In this document: positions 32,566 to 43,483 of the stretch, piece by piece
Layout of the letters: every line of letters starts with the position of its first letter
Numbering within the stretch: the stretch's first letter is position 1
Origin: Xiphydria camelus
Taxonomy: Eukaryota > Arthropoda > Insecta > Hymenoptera > Xiphydriidae
Length of the DNA: 64,000 nt
Assembly: GCA_963678675.1 (NCBI GenBank)
Contig: OY783192.1
Location: 9,519,953-9,583,952, forward strand
Direction of reading: 5' to 3'
Position numbers and translations under genes: made by a program
Notes under the pieces: model-generated
The model's database searches: none
Told to the model about the DNA's origin: nothing
The model's input: the letters and a program-made list of their open reading frames with translations, nothing else

Positions 32566-33571
32566 GCATGTGATCTAAACATATAATGATAAGCACAAAC
32601 CAGATCCACAAAATGTATACCACAGGTAGAGACGAGAATGCGACCCCTTCAATCATTTACGCCAATAAACAAAAAATGTAAAACACGAGTCATGAATGTT
32701 TACAGTTGCATTCCCGGACGTTTGTAGGTTAGAGCAGCGCGAAGGGGATTATCCGTAACTTCTAAATGGTGTCTATTTGAGAAATAGCAATTGAAAGAAA
32801 GACTTACGTTTCAACAAAATGTATACAAAAGGTGGACACAAGATGCAAGCCTCCCTGTGCTATGTGCAATTCTGTGTTCCAACACCTCCCATGAATTCAG
32901 TTCTAGAACGCATCTTTCTGGCGCATATGCATAAAATAGTTTTCAACTAGTTCCAGGATGGTTCTAGAACTGTCCTAATTTGCTTGTTGGAACGAACCTC
33001 ATTACTCGCGCCTGCGGACTCCTTCGATTGGTTTATTCTATCGCGTTTAAAGGGCCTTTGTCCAGCTCTCGTTTTGCCGCGTGTTGATGTACCGCAGGTT
33101 GCTCTCGGACCGACGTAGATTGACTCTCGCGCTTCGGTCCCATCTGACGGGTCAGAGCGATTACCACTTTCTTCCGGCGAAAATCCAGTATGGAGCTTGA
33201 CAGCCGTAGGAATTTATATACCGAGTGTTTTCGAGGCTGGACTATATACAAGACGTGTGAGTGCGAGTGAGGACGTTGATCAACCCGGGTAAATACATAA
33301 AAACTTCTCCGTCGCACACTTGAACTGGACTAGTTTGAGAAGGGCACAGAACAAGCGACAGAGAGACTCTTATGCGTCATCCAGGTTAATTGGTGTTCTC
33401 AAACGGATTCACGTACTCCCTATGTGCCCCCATCTTTAAAGCATATGTACTGGTATACGATGTATTGGCGTTTCCCTACTCTCTTGCGCGCGAGATGTTC
33501 TCGTGGGAACCTTGTCGACACAGCGACCGAGAGCCAATTATAAAGGAAGCAATTAGGATGCATCCACGGGG
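32566..33571. other. unassigned stretch between CXC elements 2 and 3
   Basis: Holds GTTCTAGAAC-type sequence at 32895-32975 and the possible GGTTCG element end at about 32998. A 94-codon minus-strand frame at 33033-33317 has no family I know. Nothing firm. Confidence 0.35.
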
Positions 33572-34141
33572 AAATAGGCCAGTCGCCAAGTCGTATAAAA
33601 TAGCTGATAACGGAAGCAATTCCGGGCAAGCTGGAAATAATTTTACTCTGTTTGTGTGTGTGTGATTTGGTGTTAAGAAGCACGTATTAAATTTGCACCC
33701 CCCAGAAAGCCCGAATTTGGCCGCCATCTTAACAAAAGGGGCTAAAAAATGTTTTTTCTTCGTTATTTGTCAATAACTCGATTTCTATAAAGTTAAGAGC
33801 AAAATATGTAGTTACCGAAATTAAAGCAAATTAAATTACCTATAAAAAATGTTCTATGTATTTTTCCGTGCGACTATCTGGTTCGAAGTTATATGGGCAT
33901 CAAAAGCTGGATATATTATAGGCACTTATTATGTTCTTTATTCTAGGCATATTTAAAAGCAAGCAACAGCTATTATGCTTTCATGATTGCATTCATATTT
34001 ATTTTCTGTTGGCCAACCCTACTCCTATTGTATACGGAATGTTTAACTCAAGGTCATTAACCCTGTAGCCACCTAAACAAAGAATGTCAGGTGTAAACAT
34101 CTAGACAGGGAAAGTCGGGCTTTTTCCCGATCGAGCCTCCG

Positions 34142-36015
34142 GAAATTCATTTTCATGAAAAAATGACGGCAACTGTATCTTAGGGAAAATTCTTGCCAAA
34201 TGAGAGGAATAAATGTCGAATAATCTCAATAATTTGTAATCGTTTGACGAACGAAGGTTTCAGAGTCAAGCAGGCTGATGAAGATGCTGATACATTAATT
34301 GGAGCAAGTTACTCGAAAAGAAACCATGCGCCATTTCCTAAATGTGCAGGAAATTGATTTGAAATATCTATTTGATTAAAAAATAATCTTAAACTCTTTC
34401 TGAATAATTTTTATCACATTTAATGTATTTTGGGTTAGTAATTATTATTCTATATACAACACTTCCAAATATTCAAAAATTAACTTTGATTTTGAATTTT
34501 TACGCTTGGTTCCTTTTCGATTTCAATAAAAAAGCAAGTTGGTTCTTTCTAAAGAAATATATTTTTTCTGAGAACATATTTTTTTCTTAAAATTAACCAA
34601 TAACATACAAATTTAAACGCAAAGCCATTCTATATCTAAATCATTCATCGGCTCTTTTAATAATTTAGCAATTTTTTGCCACCTGCTAGACATGTTTCTG
34701 TAAACAAAATATGTGATGCAATTATAAGGACACAAACCTTTAAAATCCGAATCGAAATTTAAAAATTATTACTTCTCGTATTACGACTGCACCGTTACAC
34801 AAACCAAGTGACACTGACGGACTGACGCGGTTTATTCAAAAAGAACCAAACGCTTGGATCCCTTTCTAGAATATACGAATACGTGTTTCACAAACACTCG
34901 GTCGGTTGGTTCTTTTACCAGCAGATATCACTAAACTACTTTTAACATGTGGATATTTTTGTAGTAGCTGAATAAGTCATTTCAGAGTCGTTTGGCACCC
35001 ATAACTAAAAAATTAGGTTTTGGTGCATGGTTCCCTTTCGAGTAACTTGCTCCAATTGTCAACACTGCAATTGAAGAATCAAATCACTATAAAACGGGAA
35101 TTATAATTGACGAAAAGACACCGATTTACTGATAATTCTTACCGCCTTAAATGGGTCTCGCTCTAATATTTATTTTCTAAAGCCAGGCAAGGGAAAGTCG
35201 CAAAGTAGAATGTATGCACCCCATAATATGAATTTGGATGCTTCAATTATGGACAACATTTTATTTCTACACGCATTTAGTGGCTGCGATACTACATCCG
35301 CACTATACAGGCAGGGAAAAATGAAATTCGTTGAAGGTTTAGGTACAGAAAGAAAAAAAATTACAAAAAACTGTACAAATATTTAAATACCAAAACGCAT
35401 CCCTAGCGGATATAGACAAAGTTGGAGAACAATTTCTTCTTTATCTGTATGGATAAAAAAATGCGACTCATTAAATAAATACCCATACCAGTGTTTCGTA
35501 CAATCTATTACCAAAAGCTTACCAAACCTAGCATCGTTACCGCCAACCGAAGATGCAGCTCGCTTGCACTTTTTCCGTACTTACCATCAGGTACAGCTAT
35601 GGTATGGAAATGACAAATCAGCTTTAGATTGGGGATGGAAAAATTAAAAAAATGGGTTAATGCCCATTGCTACTTTACAAGACACAGCTCCCCAAGAATT
35701 ATTGAAACTTATTTCTTGTAAATGCGCTAAAGGTTGTAATGCAGTTTGTAGCTGCCGCAAAGCAGGTTTGGGTTGCAGGTGTGTCCAGGCTCAGTACTGT
35801 ATGCATTTTGCCAGGGAAAATCTTGTTCGAATACTTTGGAAGTGGTCGAATTAGATGACGAAGACTACGAGGAGAATTTCCCTATCGATATAGAAAGAGA
35901 TCTAAACCAATCAATAGAATATTCTGCACATTATGAGCCAGGTCCGGAATATGAGACACATGTTGAAGACATTCAGGATGATATTGAGGGTTATATTGAA
36001 CAGCCAGTAACATAA
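34142..36015 (+). pseudogene. CXC-family gene, copy 3 (middle and 3' part)
   Basis: Reads EIHFHEKMTATVS, TAG at 34181, FLPNERNKCRIISII, NRLTNEGFRVKQADEDADTL up to 34300, then, after a 753-bp insertion, VNTAIEESNHYKTGIIIDE in the same frame from 35057. A two-base shift follows, then DLLIILTALN, IYFLKPGKGKSQ, FLHAFSGCDTTSALYRQGK. Further on come LPPTEDAARLHFFRTYHQVQ, LWYGN, WGWKN, a TAA, LISCKCAKGC, CSCRKAGLGC, one more frameshift in the cysteine cluster (CQGKSCSN follows) and an acidic tail ending at 36015. The N-terminal third present in copy 2 is missing. Function unknown. It has at least two stops and three frameshifts. Confidence 0.8.
34301..35053. mobile_element. 753-bp TIR insertion in CXC copy 3 (AATT target)
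   Basis: Ends GGAGCAAGTTACTCGAAA and, reversed, the same 18 bases. AATT is at 34297-34300 and 35054-35057. The CXC reading frame continues across the insertion when it and one AATT are left out, which proves both ends. AT-rich interior, no protein. The pair GCTTGGTTCCTTTTC (34504) and AAACGCTTGGATCC (34848) gives an inner inverted piece. 4-bp target, as in the element at 25208. Confidence 0.85.
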
Positions 36016-37218
36016 AAAAGGCGAACAAACTCTGATGAGCCTACAATCTCAAAAGAAACTTAGTTATCTAAGTTGGTGGCATAGTGGATTAGGCCTATTG
36101 GGGAGACCACTTTAAAAAAACGCGCCGGGTACTTCACCTCTAGGTGGTGTGGAAGCAAATACAAGTATGTGACATGATTTCTTTACCAAATAAAAATGTA
36201 TATCACCAAAAAGTAATAGAATGTGTTTAAGAGTACCTACAATAAGAAAATTATTATTAAGTGCTCATTGACTTATCCAAGTTTCGAGAGTTGGACGCCA
36301 ACAACTTCAAAACAGGTAGTCGTACAAAAAATGTACATAACGTTTTTAATAGAGTATCTACTCTTCCTTCATTTTAATAATTACATATTTTGCTATAAAA
36401 TTGATACTAATCGAGATATTTGCTAATATTAAGAAACAATTCTTTTTTTGGCCCCTTTTTCAGCATAGCAGCAAAATCCAGGCCTGTTTGAGGATGCAAA
36501 ATTAATAGGTATCTTGTTGGTCAAAGGAAAACAGATTAAAATTTATTCCAGCTTGTCCGGATTTGCCCCCGCTATTAATGCACTTATCGACTGGCCTAAA
36601 ACTCGAAATTGCGGGCATTAAAAAACGCCCGAGAAAAAGCGATAGACCGTCCTTGGTAACACCCCAACGGGAGGCTCGATCGGGAAACCCCAACTTTCCC
36701 TGTCCAGATGTTTACACTCGACATTCCTCGTCTAGGTGCTTACAGGGTTAATGACCTTGAGTTAAACATTCCGTATAAAACAGGAGTAGGGTTGGCCGAC
36801 AGAAAACAAATATAAATACAATCATGAAAGCATAATAGCAGTTGCTTGCTTTTAAATATGCCCAGAATAAAGAAAATAATAAATGCCTATAATATATCCA
36901 GCTTTTGGTGCCCATATAACTTCGAACCAGATAGTCGCACGGAAAAATACATACAACATTTTTTATAGGTAATTTAATTTGCTTTAATTTTGGTAACTAC
37001 ATATTTTGCTCTAAACTTTATAGAAATCGAGTTATTGACAAATAATGAAGAAAAAACATTTTTTTAGCCCCTTTTCTTAAGATGGCGGCCAAATCCGGGC
37101 TTTCCGGGGGGTGAAAATTTAATACGTGCTTTTTAACACCAAATCAAATAAATTAAAATTATTTCCAGCTTATCCGGAATTACTTCTGTTATTAATGCAC
37201 ATATCGACTGGCCTAAAA

Positions 37219-39487
37219 CTGGAATACGACGAAATGACGGAGCGTTGTGAAAGGGGGTGGTCAAATTTAAGGAGGGTCCTCAGTATTTTTATGAAAAATG
37301 AATACAATGATGTACAGCTTTGAACTTTTGAGGATATATTCATTAATTAGTTCTCAATAAATCCTCAAAATTTCAAAGAAACTTACCGTACGCATTTTCG
37401 AGAAAAAAAATAATAAAAACTTCCGGGGTAGAGAAAGAAAAATTGCAACGATTGACGGAAAAACTTGATTTGGAAATAGAGGAAAGTGTCCAAATATAGG
37501 GTACTTTTTTTTAAACCACTATAATACAAAAATGTAGTGACTTTTAAACACTATTTCTAAATTTTGCGTTTCCTTGAACACTTTTTAAGCATTTAATAAG
37601 AAGAAACAGGTTTTAAAAAAATGCAGAAGAAAATATGCAGCATTGAAAAAAAGTTTCACTACCCCATATTAGGAGTATACGTTATCCTAATATGGGGTAC
37701 ACTATGTTAACATGTAAAATTTGAAAATAACTAAAATTATTTTGGGTTTTTTGTATAAAAACTATTTATTTATGGAAATGAAATATAAAAATTATATCTA
37801 ACAAAAGATTTTTTTCTTATGAACCAAAAAATATACTTATCTAAGAAGAACACAAAACAAATCTATTTACTAGCGCAAAAGTCACAAATATACCGGCTTT
37901 TTTCACAACCAGAACATTCAACGTGATTCCATATGAAGCAGCCTTGACACATCGCTCATTCTTCGCCTTTAAGATACCCCAAATTAGGAATTGATAGGTA
38001 TCCCATATTAGGAGCAAACTAGATTTTTAGGAGGGGCGACTTTTTGCAAAAAATGTGGTGTTCTTTTAAAAAACAAAACCATTTTCATAAACTACGCAAA
38101 ATTTTATATAGAATGATATTATTAAAACTTTTAAAACTCATCTTTAAGTCTCCTTAAACGTCCAAAATGCAACAACTCCAAAAAGAGAATGGGCACTTTC
38201 TGGCAAGCCGGTGATTAGTACGCAATTTACAAAATAGATGTCGGAACTAATACTTGCTCAAAATTTAACTACCCCATATTAGAAACTATCCTCATATTAG
38301 GGCACTCCTCTACATTCTTAGAAAGTTAAATTTTATATTTCCACAATAAAAATGCCCACTAACCGTTCTAACTTTTGAGCAATAATGAAAAAACCATCAG
38401 GTAACCTAGAATTTACTTTGAATGAGATAGAAATTGCGGTGAAACTTGGCAACGGCTCAGTCGAAGACTCGCTTGACGCGCTTTGCGCATGCGCTGGGAC
38501 ACTGAGCGGGCACTTGCAGGCACTTTTCTTAATAAATTTTCCTTTTACTTGTGACTGTCCTTGATGCTCCATGGCTTTCTTCATATTTTTCTCTTCATAA
38601 AATAACAATGTACTTCACTTGCTTGCACTCGTGAACACAGGACATAACCTCATTAACACATATGACTCACCTCATAACATATGACTTGTCATCACAACCG
38701 CGCAAGTTTTAATGGTAACGTTCCGATTTTACCGTCTGGACCAATACCAACCACTTATTCCAAAAAAGCGTGGTTGCCAAGTTTATTCAATAAATCTAAT
38801 TCATTTATAAAATTCGGAATTAATAATTTGTCAATTGGAAATTAAAATCCAAGGTGCCAAATTGAATGATAATCGAAAGAAACTATTTTAGAAGGTTTTC
38901 CGTAAGCATCATTGCATTTTTAAAAAGTTAAAATTTTGTTTCTACAAGTTGCAGCTGACTGTCGGCACCTTTGAAGTTTACCCCTCACTCCTTACCCCTA
39001 AATTCAACTGAGGACCCTCGTAGGGGGGGACAAGCGTATATGAGTTTTACCGCGGAGTAATAAACGATTACCTAATTCTAAGTGAATCTATCTACTAGAA
39101 TCTCGGGAACGTACTCGATATTATTTTACCCTTTCTCAGTCCCTCGATCTTTCGTTTCGTTCGCCTCTTCCTTATTTCTCCCGCGCCGATACGTGCGATT
39201 TCCGACTTCTGAGAGAGGAATTTCTCCGAGTCCTCCGCAAAGTACGGTGGCGCGGGAAGAGAAATTAAAGCCGTCTTTTTTTTCCCCCGTCTTCTTCTTT
39301 TCCCTCCCTCCCTTTCACCCTTTTCTCCCTTCCAGAATCCACTTATCCGCTACTTTCGAACTTCCCCGGAATCTCGAATTTGTTTCTTCAGGTTGCCGCG
39401 GTAACGTCGCGCGACATCGAAGAGTTATGCCGCGCCTCCATTGCTGCACCGGGCGCGATTTGCGATACGTGACGCACCCAGTCTGAA
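37219..39487. other. unassigned stretch
   Basis: The phrase CCCCATATTAGG or close variants occurs several times between 37660 and 38290, in both orientations, so an old repeat is likely, but I cannot place its ends. A 91-codon minus frame at 38333-38608 resembles nothing I know. No gene supported. Confidence 0.35.
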
Positions 39488-39610
39488 TAGTTATTTTCGT
39501 TATTAGGGCGTGAAGCGCTGTTTCTAACGAGTGTGAAGTTTGCCGCACGAGCGAAGCGAGTACGGCAATCACACTCGTTAGAACGGCGCGAAACAACCGA
39601 ATAACGAATT
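39488..39610. repeat. hairpin, probable small MITE
   Basis: Stem TTCTAACGAGTGTGA (39522-39536) pairs with TCACACTCGTTAGAA (39568-39582). Outer parts GTTATTAGGGCGTGAAGC and GCGCGAAACAACCGAATAAC also pair roughly. Confidence 0.6.
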
Positions 39611-39619
39611 CTATTTTTT

Positions 39620-39768
39620 GTCACTAAGTGTCAAATACGAGGTTGACGATTTCACGCACTGCGCAGGTTATTTCACGCACTGCGCAACTTTTCACGAATT
39701 GGTGTGTGAAAAATGATTTCACATGCGTCGAGGACGCCCATGAAACCGAGCATTTGACACTGAGTGAC
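39620..39768. mobile_element. 149-bp MITE
   Basis: Ends GTCACTAAGTGTCAAATAC and, reversed, GTCACTCAGTGTCAAATGC. TTTTT precedes and AAAAA follows, extending the inverted repeat. A phrase TTTCACGCACTGCGCA is repeated twice inside. Confidence 0.7.
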
Positions 39769-41089
39769 AAAAAGGGGCATTACGAAACGGCGCGGCGATG
39801 CGGTAGTGATTCTCCCCCACGACCTTCCGTATACAGCTGTGCAACTCGAATGCAGGCCGAGCAGATCTCGCTGTGCAAAACAACACGCCAAGTATTGACA
39901 CAATAAGAAGCTGTTTGCGTCTGTCGCGCGTTTATTAAGTTTCGCCTTACAAGAACGCGGAGGGGGAGAGTAGAACAAAGGGAAGGAGATGAACGTGCGA
40001 CTGAAAGGGGAAGAGGTCGAACCCTGATCATTTGAGCTCGATGTAACATTCCACTTGCACTTTGACATCTTGTGCCGTACGACGCGAGCGGTAACGCGAG
40101 AGAGATCGTTCGACGTCTCTCACCGCGATACTTGCCGGGCGATTGACGACGAGGAGGGATAAAAGGAGGAATGGAGATCGCGCGCGACGCTCGATGCGAT
40201 AGCTCCTCTGTAGGTACATTCTGTACGGTCGTTCGGTGGCGTTCAAGGCGGATCTACGAACGCCACGAACGAACGCCCATGAACGACCGTAGAGCTCATT
40301 GAAGGAAAGTTGGGCGCTTTTCGCCTTCTTTTTCCGAGTTTTAGAGAATCTCTGACCAAACGACGAGACTTGTCCGCACGGAAGGGGTATATGCGTTACA
40401 ATGATTTCCAAACTGCAAGGCATTCTTTAGCGTGCCGGGTTCTTGCGGAGCACGCTGATTTTATCACTCGAAAACATTGAATGGAGAAACGGGAGACCTG
40501 CCGTTGCCCTCATCGTACAAGGAAGTTATTATAAACCGTTCGTGTATTATTTCTTCGCTCGATCGCATTTCTTTTTTGAAGTTAAACTTCTTTGCGGAGG
40601 GTACTGAATGCGCGCCCGAGGAGACGAAAATCGTAACGAAACCCACACACTCCACCGCTCTCGACCGTGTCTCACTCATACAGCGCTCTCGACCCTGTCC
40701 CAATACACCGCTGTCGACTCTGCAAGCGTGCCGCGTGTTGGATCACCTTGCCTAGTGAAGCTGCCGCCGTTCGTTTGTCTACATATTCCGAGGCAAAAAT
40801 GTCTTAAGGCTGCCTTGCGCGGCAGTCTCGCAAGCCAGCCTCACAAAATATGTGTTCCGTCGCAAAGGGGACTTCTACGTCATTTCTTACCGCTCACTAT
40901 TATCACAACCTAAGTAACGCACTAATCTAGATCTAATCTGTACATCGGTCGCAACAGCGAGGCGGGCGGTATGTTTTGGTGAATGGGGGTTGCGAATGCG
41001 TTCGCAGTCCTACACCTTTCGCTCAAAACAACCTCGCAGTGTATCTAATTGTAAACCACGGCTACATCACGGAATTACTGTATCTCTTT
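39769..41089. other. GC-richer unassigned stretch
   Basis: Several short frames on both strands, none with a family I recognise and none clearly favoured. Could hold an old LTR element belonging to the LTR piece at 41090-41238. No gene supported. Confidence 0.3.
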
Positions 41090-41238
41090 GAATCCAATAT
41101 AATCACCAGTAATATTGTGAGTGCGGTATTAAATCATTTCAACTAACCGATACGGTTTAAATCCACCACACTACATTTTCGGTCACTAGTCGTGTCACGC
41201 AGTAGTGCCTTCGGGATTTACGACCTCGAGGAGATCTA
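41090..41238 (-). repeat. old LTR piece related to the gypsy LTR
   Basis: Two blocks match the outer part of the LTR at 3983-4488: AAATCATTTCAACTAACCGA (here near 41136) versus AAATCATTGAAACAGCCGA, and CGGGATTTACGACC followed by GAGGAGATC (here near 41212) versus the same with CCGGGGAGATC. On the minus strand it starts TGTGCGATC, a plausible LTR start. The extent to the left is unclear. Confidence 0.45.
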
Positions 41239-41647
41239 CTCTTGATCGCACATGTTATAGTTATTAATTTGAAACTGAAGAATAAATGAAGCAAAAATCA
41301 ATCGCGGTTTAGACTGTGCAGAGGGGGTCTGGTTTGTGTTGCTCGAGAGGGTTTCTTCGGGCAATGGAAGCTATTGTTCATATTACGAGGCGACGCAGTG
41401 CCGCACCTCCGCTAAGAGGACTGTTAGACTCACCATAAATCTAGCGTTTAGGACCCTTTTTGAGCGTATCCTTAGGTGAAGCCAGACTAGAGGGCGCAGA
41501 GTTACTTATGAGTTGTTTGTATTTCGTTTGTCGCATTTTTAGTTTTCCGGATTTTACCGCATCGAGTGGCCGGCCATACGGAGCTCGTGTAGTCTGCGAT
41601 CGGAGTAGCGACTTTTCTCGAGTAACCACCGTGCATGTACATTCTTT

Positions 41648-41674
41648 CGCGCGCGCGCGCGCGTGTGTGTGTGT
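41648..41674. repeat. GC/GT dinucleotide microsatellite
   Basis: Seven to eight CG units run directly into five to six GT units. Confidence 0.8.
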
Positions 41675-41993
41675 TATTTATAATTATTATTGCAAAAAAG
41701 GCCACAGAACGGTCGAAATAGTACAGTGACAGGCAACATGTTAAATAAACTTTCCATTTCGTAAACGTCAATGAACACTGAACATTCTTTCGCGTGTGTG
41801 TTATATTAAAATTATTATGGTAAAAACAGGAAAACAACGGGCAAAAGAGTTTCGTGAGAGGCAATGTGTAAAGAAAGCGATGATGAAGGTACTACCGAAA
41901 ACTAGTACAGAACGAAATCGAGGATGGAGAGAAAGAATTAAATTCATACAATATCACACATTGATGGATCTGAGCATAGTTGAGGGTGAAAAA

Positions 41994-42214
41994 TCAACAA
42001 AACGTGTGGCCGCCACACGCGGAAGAAGTGAAACTTCGATACCAGTTTCTCTGAATTTGATTCCGGTGGTATTAGTTTCAATTGGCTCTATACAAGTCTT
42101 TTACTATGCTTCTTCGTAGAGCCAATTGAAACTAATACCACCGGAATCAAATTCATAGAAACTGGTATCGAAGTTTCACTTCTTCCACGTGTGGCGGCCA
42201 AACGTTTTGTTGTT
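41994..42214. repeat. 221-bp near-perfect hairpin
   Basis: Arms of about 97 bp (41994-42092 and 42118-42214) pair with few mismatches around a 25-base loop. They share CAACAAAACGTGTGGCCGCC-like outer ends and TGGTATTAGTTTCAATTGG near the loop. The pairing is fresh compared with other palindromes here. The left arm overlaps a 107-codon frame (41796-42119) starting MVKTGKQRAKEFRERQ, a motif seen in some insect element proteins. Confidence 0.75.
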
Positions 42215-42283
42215 CCTGCAGATATTTATTTAGGAGGTTGCATTGACAACCGCTGTTCTCCTGTAGATGGCTCTAACTACTTA

Positions 42284-42454
42284 GGGGCCATCCATATATT
42301 ACGTAAGATGTTTTTGGCCTCTTTTTGACCCCCCCCCCCCCCCCCCAGTGTAAGATACTTGTACATACAGTTTACACTGTATTTACATGCAGTGTAAGAA
42401 ATATTCACACCCCCCCTCCCCCTCAAACGTCTTACGTAATATATGGATGGCCCC
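42284..42454. mobile_element. 171-bp MITE with GGGGCCATCC ends (TTA target)
   Basis: Ends GGGGCCATCCATATATTACG and its exact reverse, flanked by TTA at 42281-42283 and 42455-42457. An 18-base C run and TACAGTTTACACTGTA lie inside. Confidence 0.8.
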
Positions 42455-42639
42455 TTATGTCGTGCGCAGCGACTAATACTTCTTGTATCACTCTAAATTA
42501 TGGACACTACTCATTAAGATTCAGTTATTAAACTGCCATTTTTGATTAATATAAGTCTATGTCTATAACCAAAGGAAATAGAACGCGACAAGTTGTTTTT
42601 TCGATGTGTACTTCTACACTACTTTAATTTTTTTTAAAG

Positions 42640-43483
42640 TGCTACTGCAGCTCATCATAAGTGCACTTGTGCAAATTTATGCTGAATCTGCTCCATCAGA
42701 AACAGTATGTAGAGACTGGTTTCGTCGCTTCAAAAGTGGAAACTGTGATGTTCATGACAAACAACAGCCAGGTCAAATAAAACAGTTCGAAGATGAACAA
42801 CTGCAAGCTCTATTGGAAAAAAACCCTACTCAAACACTCAAAGAATTGGCTCAACAGCTTGAAGTCAACAAATCTACAATTTCACGACGTTTACATGCAT
42901 GGGAAAGATTCAAAAAGAAAGGTAGTGGATGTTACATAAATTAACCGAAAATACCATTGCTAATTGTTTGAACTTCTCGATTTCTTTGCTTGCAAAGCAT
43001 AAAAAGAAAAGTTTTTTATAGCGTATCTCGTAACCAATGGTGAGAAATGGATCTATTTCGACAACCCGAAACGCAAAAAATCATGGATTGATCCTGGCCA
43101 ACCATCAACATCGGTACCAAAACGGAATACCCACGGTCACAAAACAATGCTTTCAATTTGGTGGGGTGGGGTGGAAGGTATCGCTTATTATGAGCTGTTG
43201 AAACCGGATGAAACAATTACTGCCGAACGTTATCAACAACAATTGGAGCGTTTAAATAATAATTTGATGCAAAAATGACCATCGATTACATGAAATGGCC
43301 GAAAAGTGATTTTTCTTCACAACACTCGGCCTCATGTAGCTAAAGCCGTGAAAGAAACATTGATGGAGCTTGAATGGGAAGTTCTCCCGCACCCAGCCTA
43401 TTCTCTAGACCTGGCCCCGAGTGATTATCATTTATTTAGATCGATGCAATACGACTTGGAAGATACACACTTCCGTAATTACC
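42640..43483 (+). pseudogene. mariner transposase, dead and truncated
   Basis: Pieces in changing frames: SETVCRDWFRRFKSGNCDV with the following QALLEKNPTQTL and NKSTISRRLH (helix-turn-helix DNA-binding part); SWIDPGQPS; IWWGGVEGIAYYELL; LHNTRPHVAK; and PHPAYSLDLAPSDYHLF, which holds the third Asp of the mariner D,D34D centre. The usual second Asp in the LHDNARPH block is missing by one codon, so the enzyme is inactive even apart from the stops. The C-terminus is cut at 43483, where element E copy 2 starts. Confidence 0.85.

Larger units (their letters stand above)
33575..37215 (+). mobile_element. CXC element 3 (long inverted repeats, AAA target)
   Basis: Ends TAGGCCAGTCG on the left and its reverse on the right, flanked by AAA on both sides (33572-33574 and 37216-37218). 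Inverted arms of about 550 bp at 33575-34140 and 36670-37215 share GATGGCGGCC-type sequence, ATGACCTTGAGTTAAACATT and CCCGATCGAGCC(T)CC. A third, partial copy of the outer arm lies at 36270-36597, in the right-arm orientation and with its own AAA after CTA. Between the arms is a CXC-family gene, itself split by a 753-bp insertion. Confidence 0.8.

Noticed and set aside
42003..42119. C-terminal half of the 41796-42119 frame as protein
   Set aside because: This part is simply one arm of the hairpin read through; only the basic first part could be protein.
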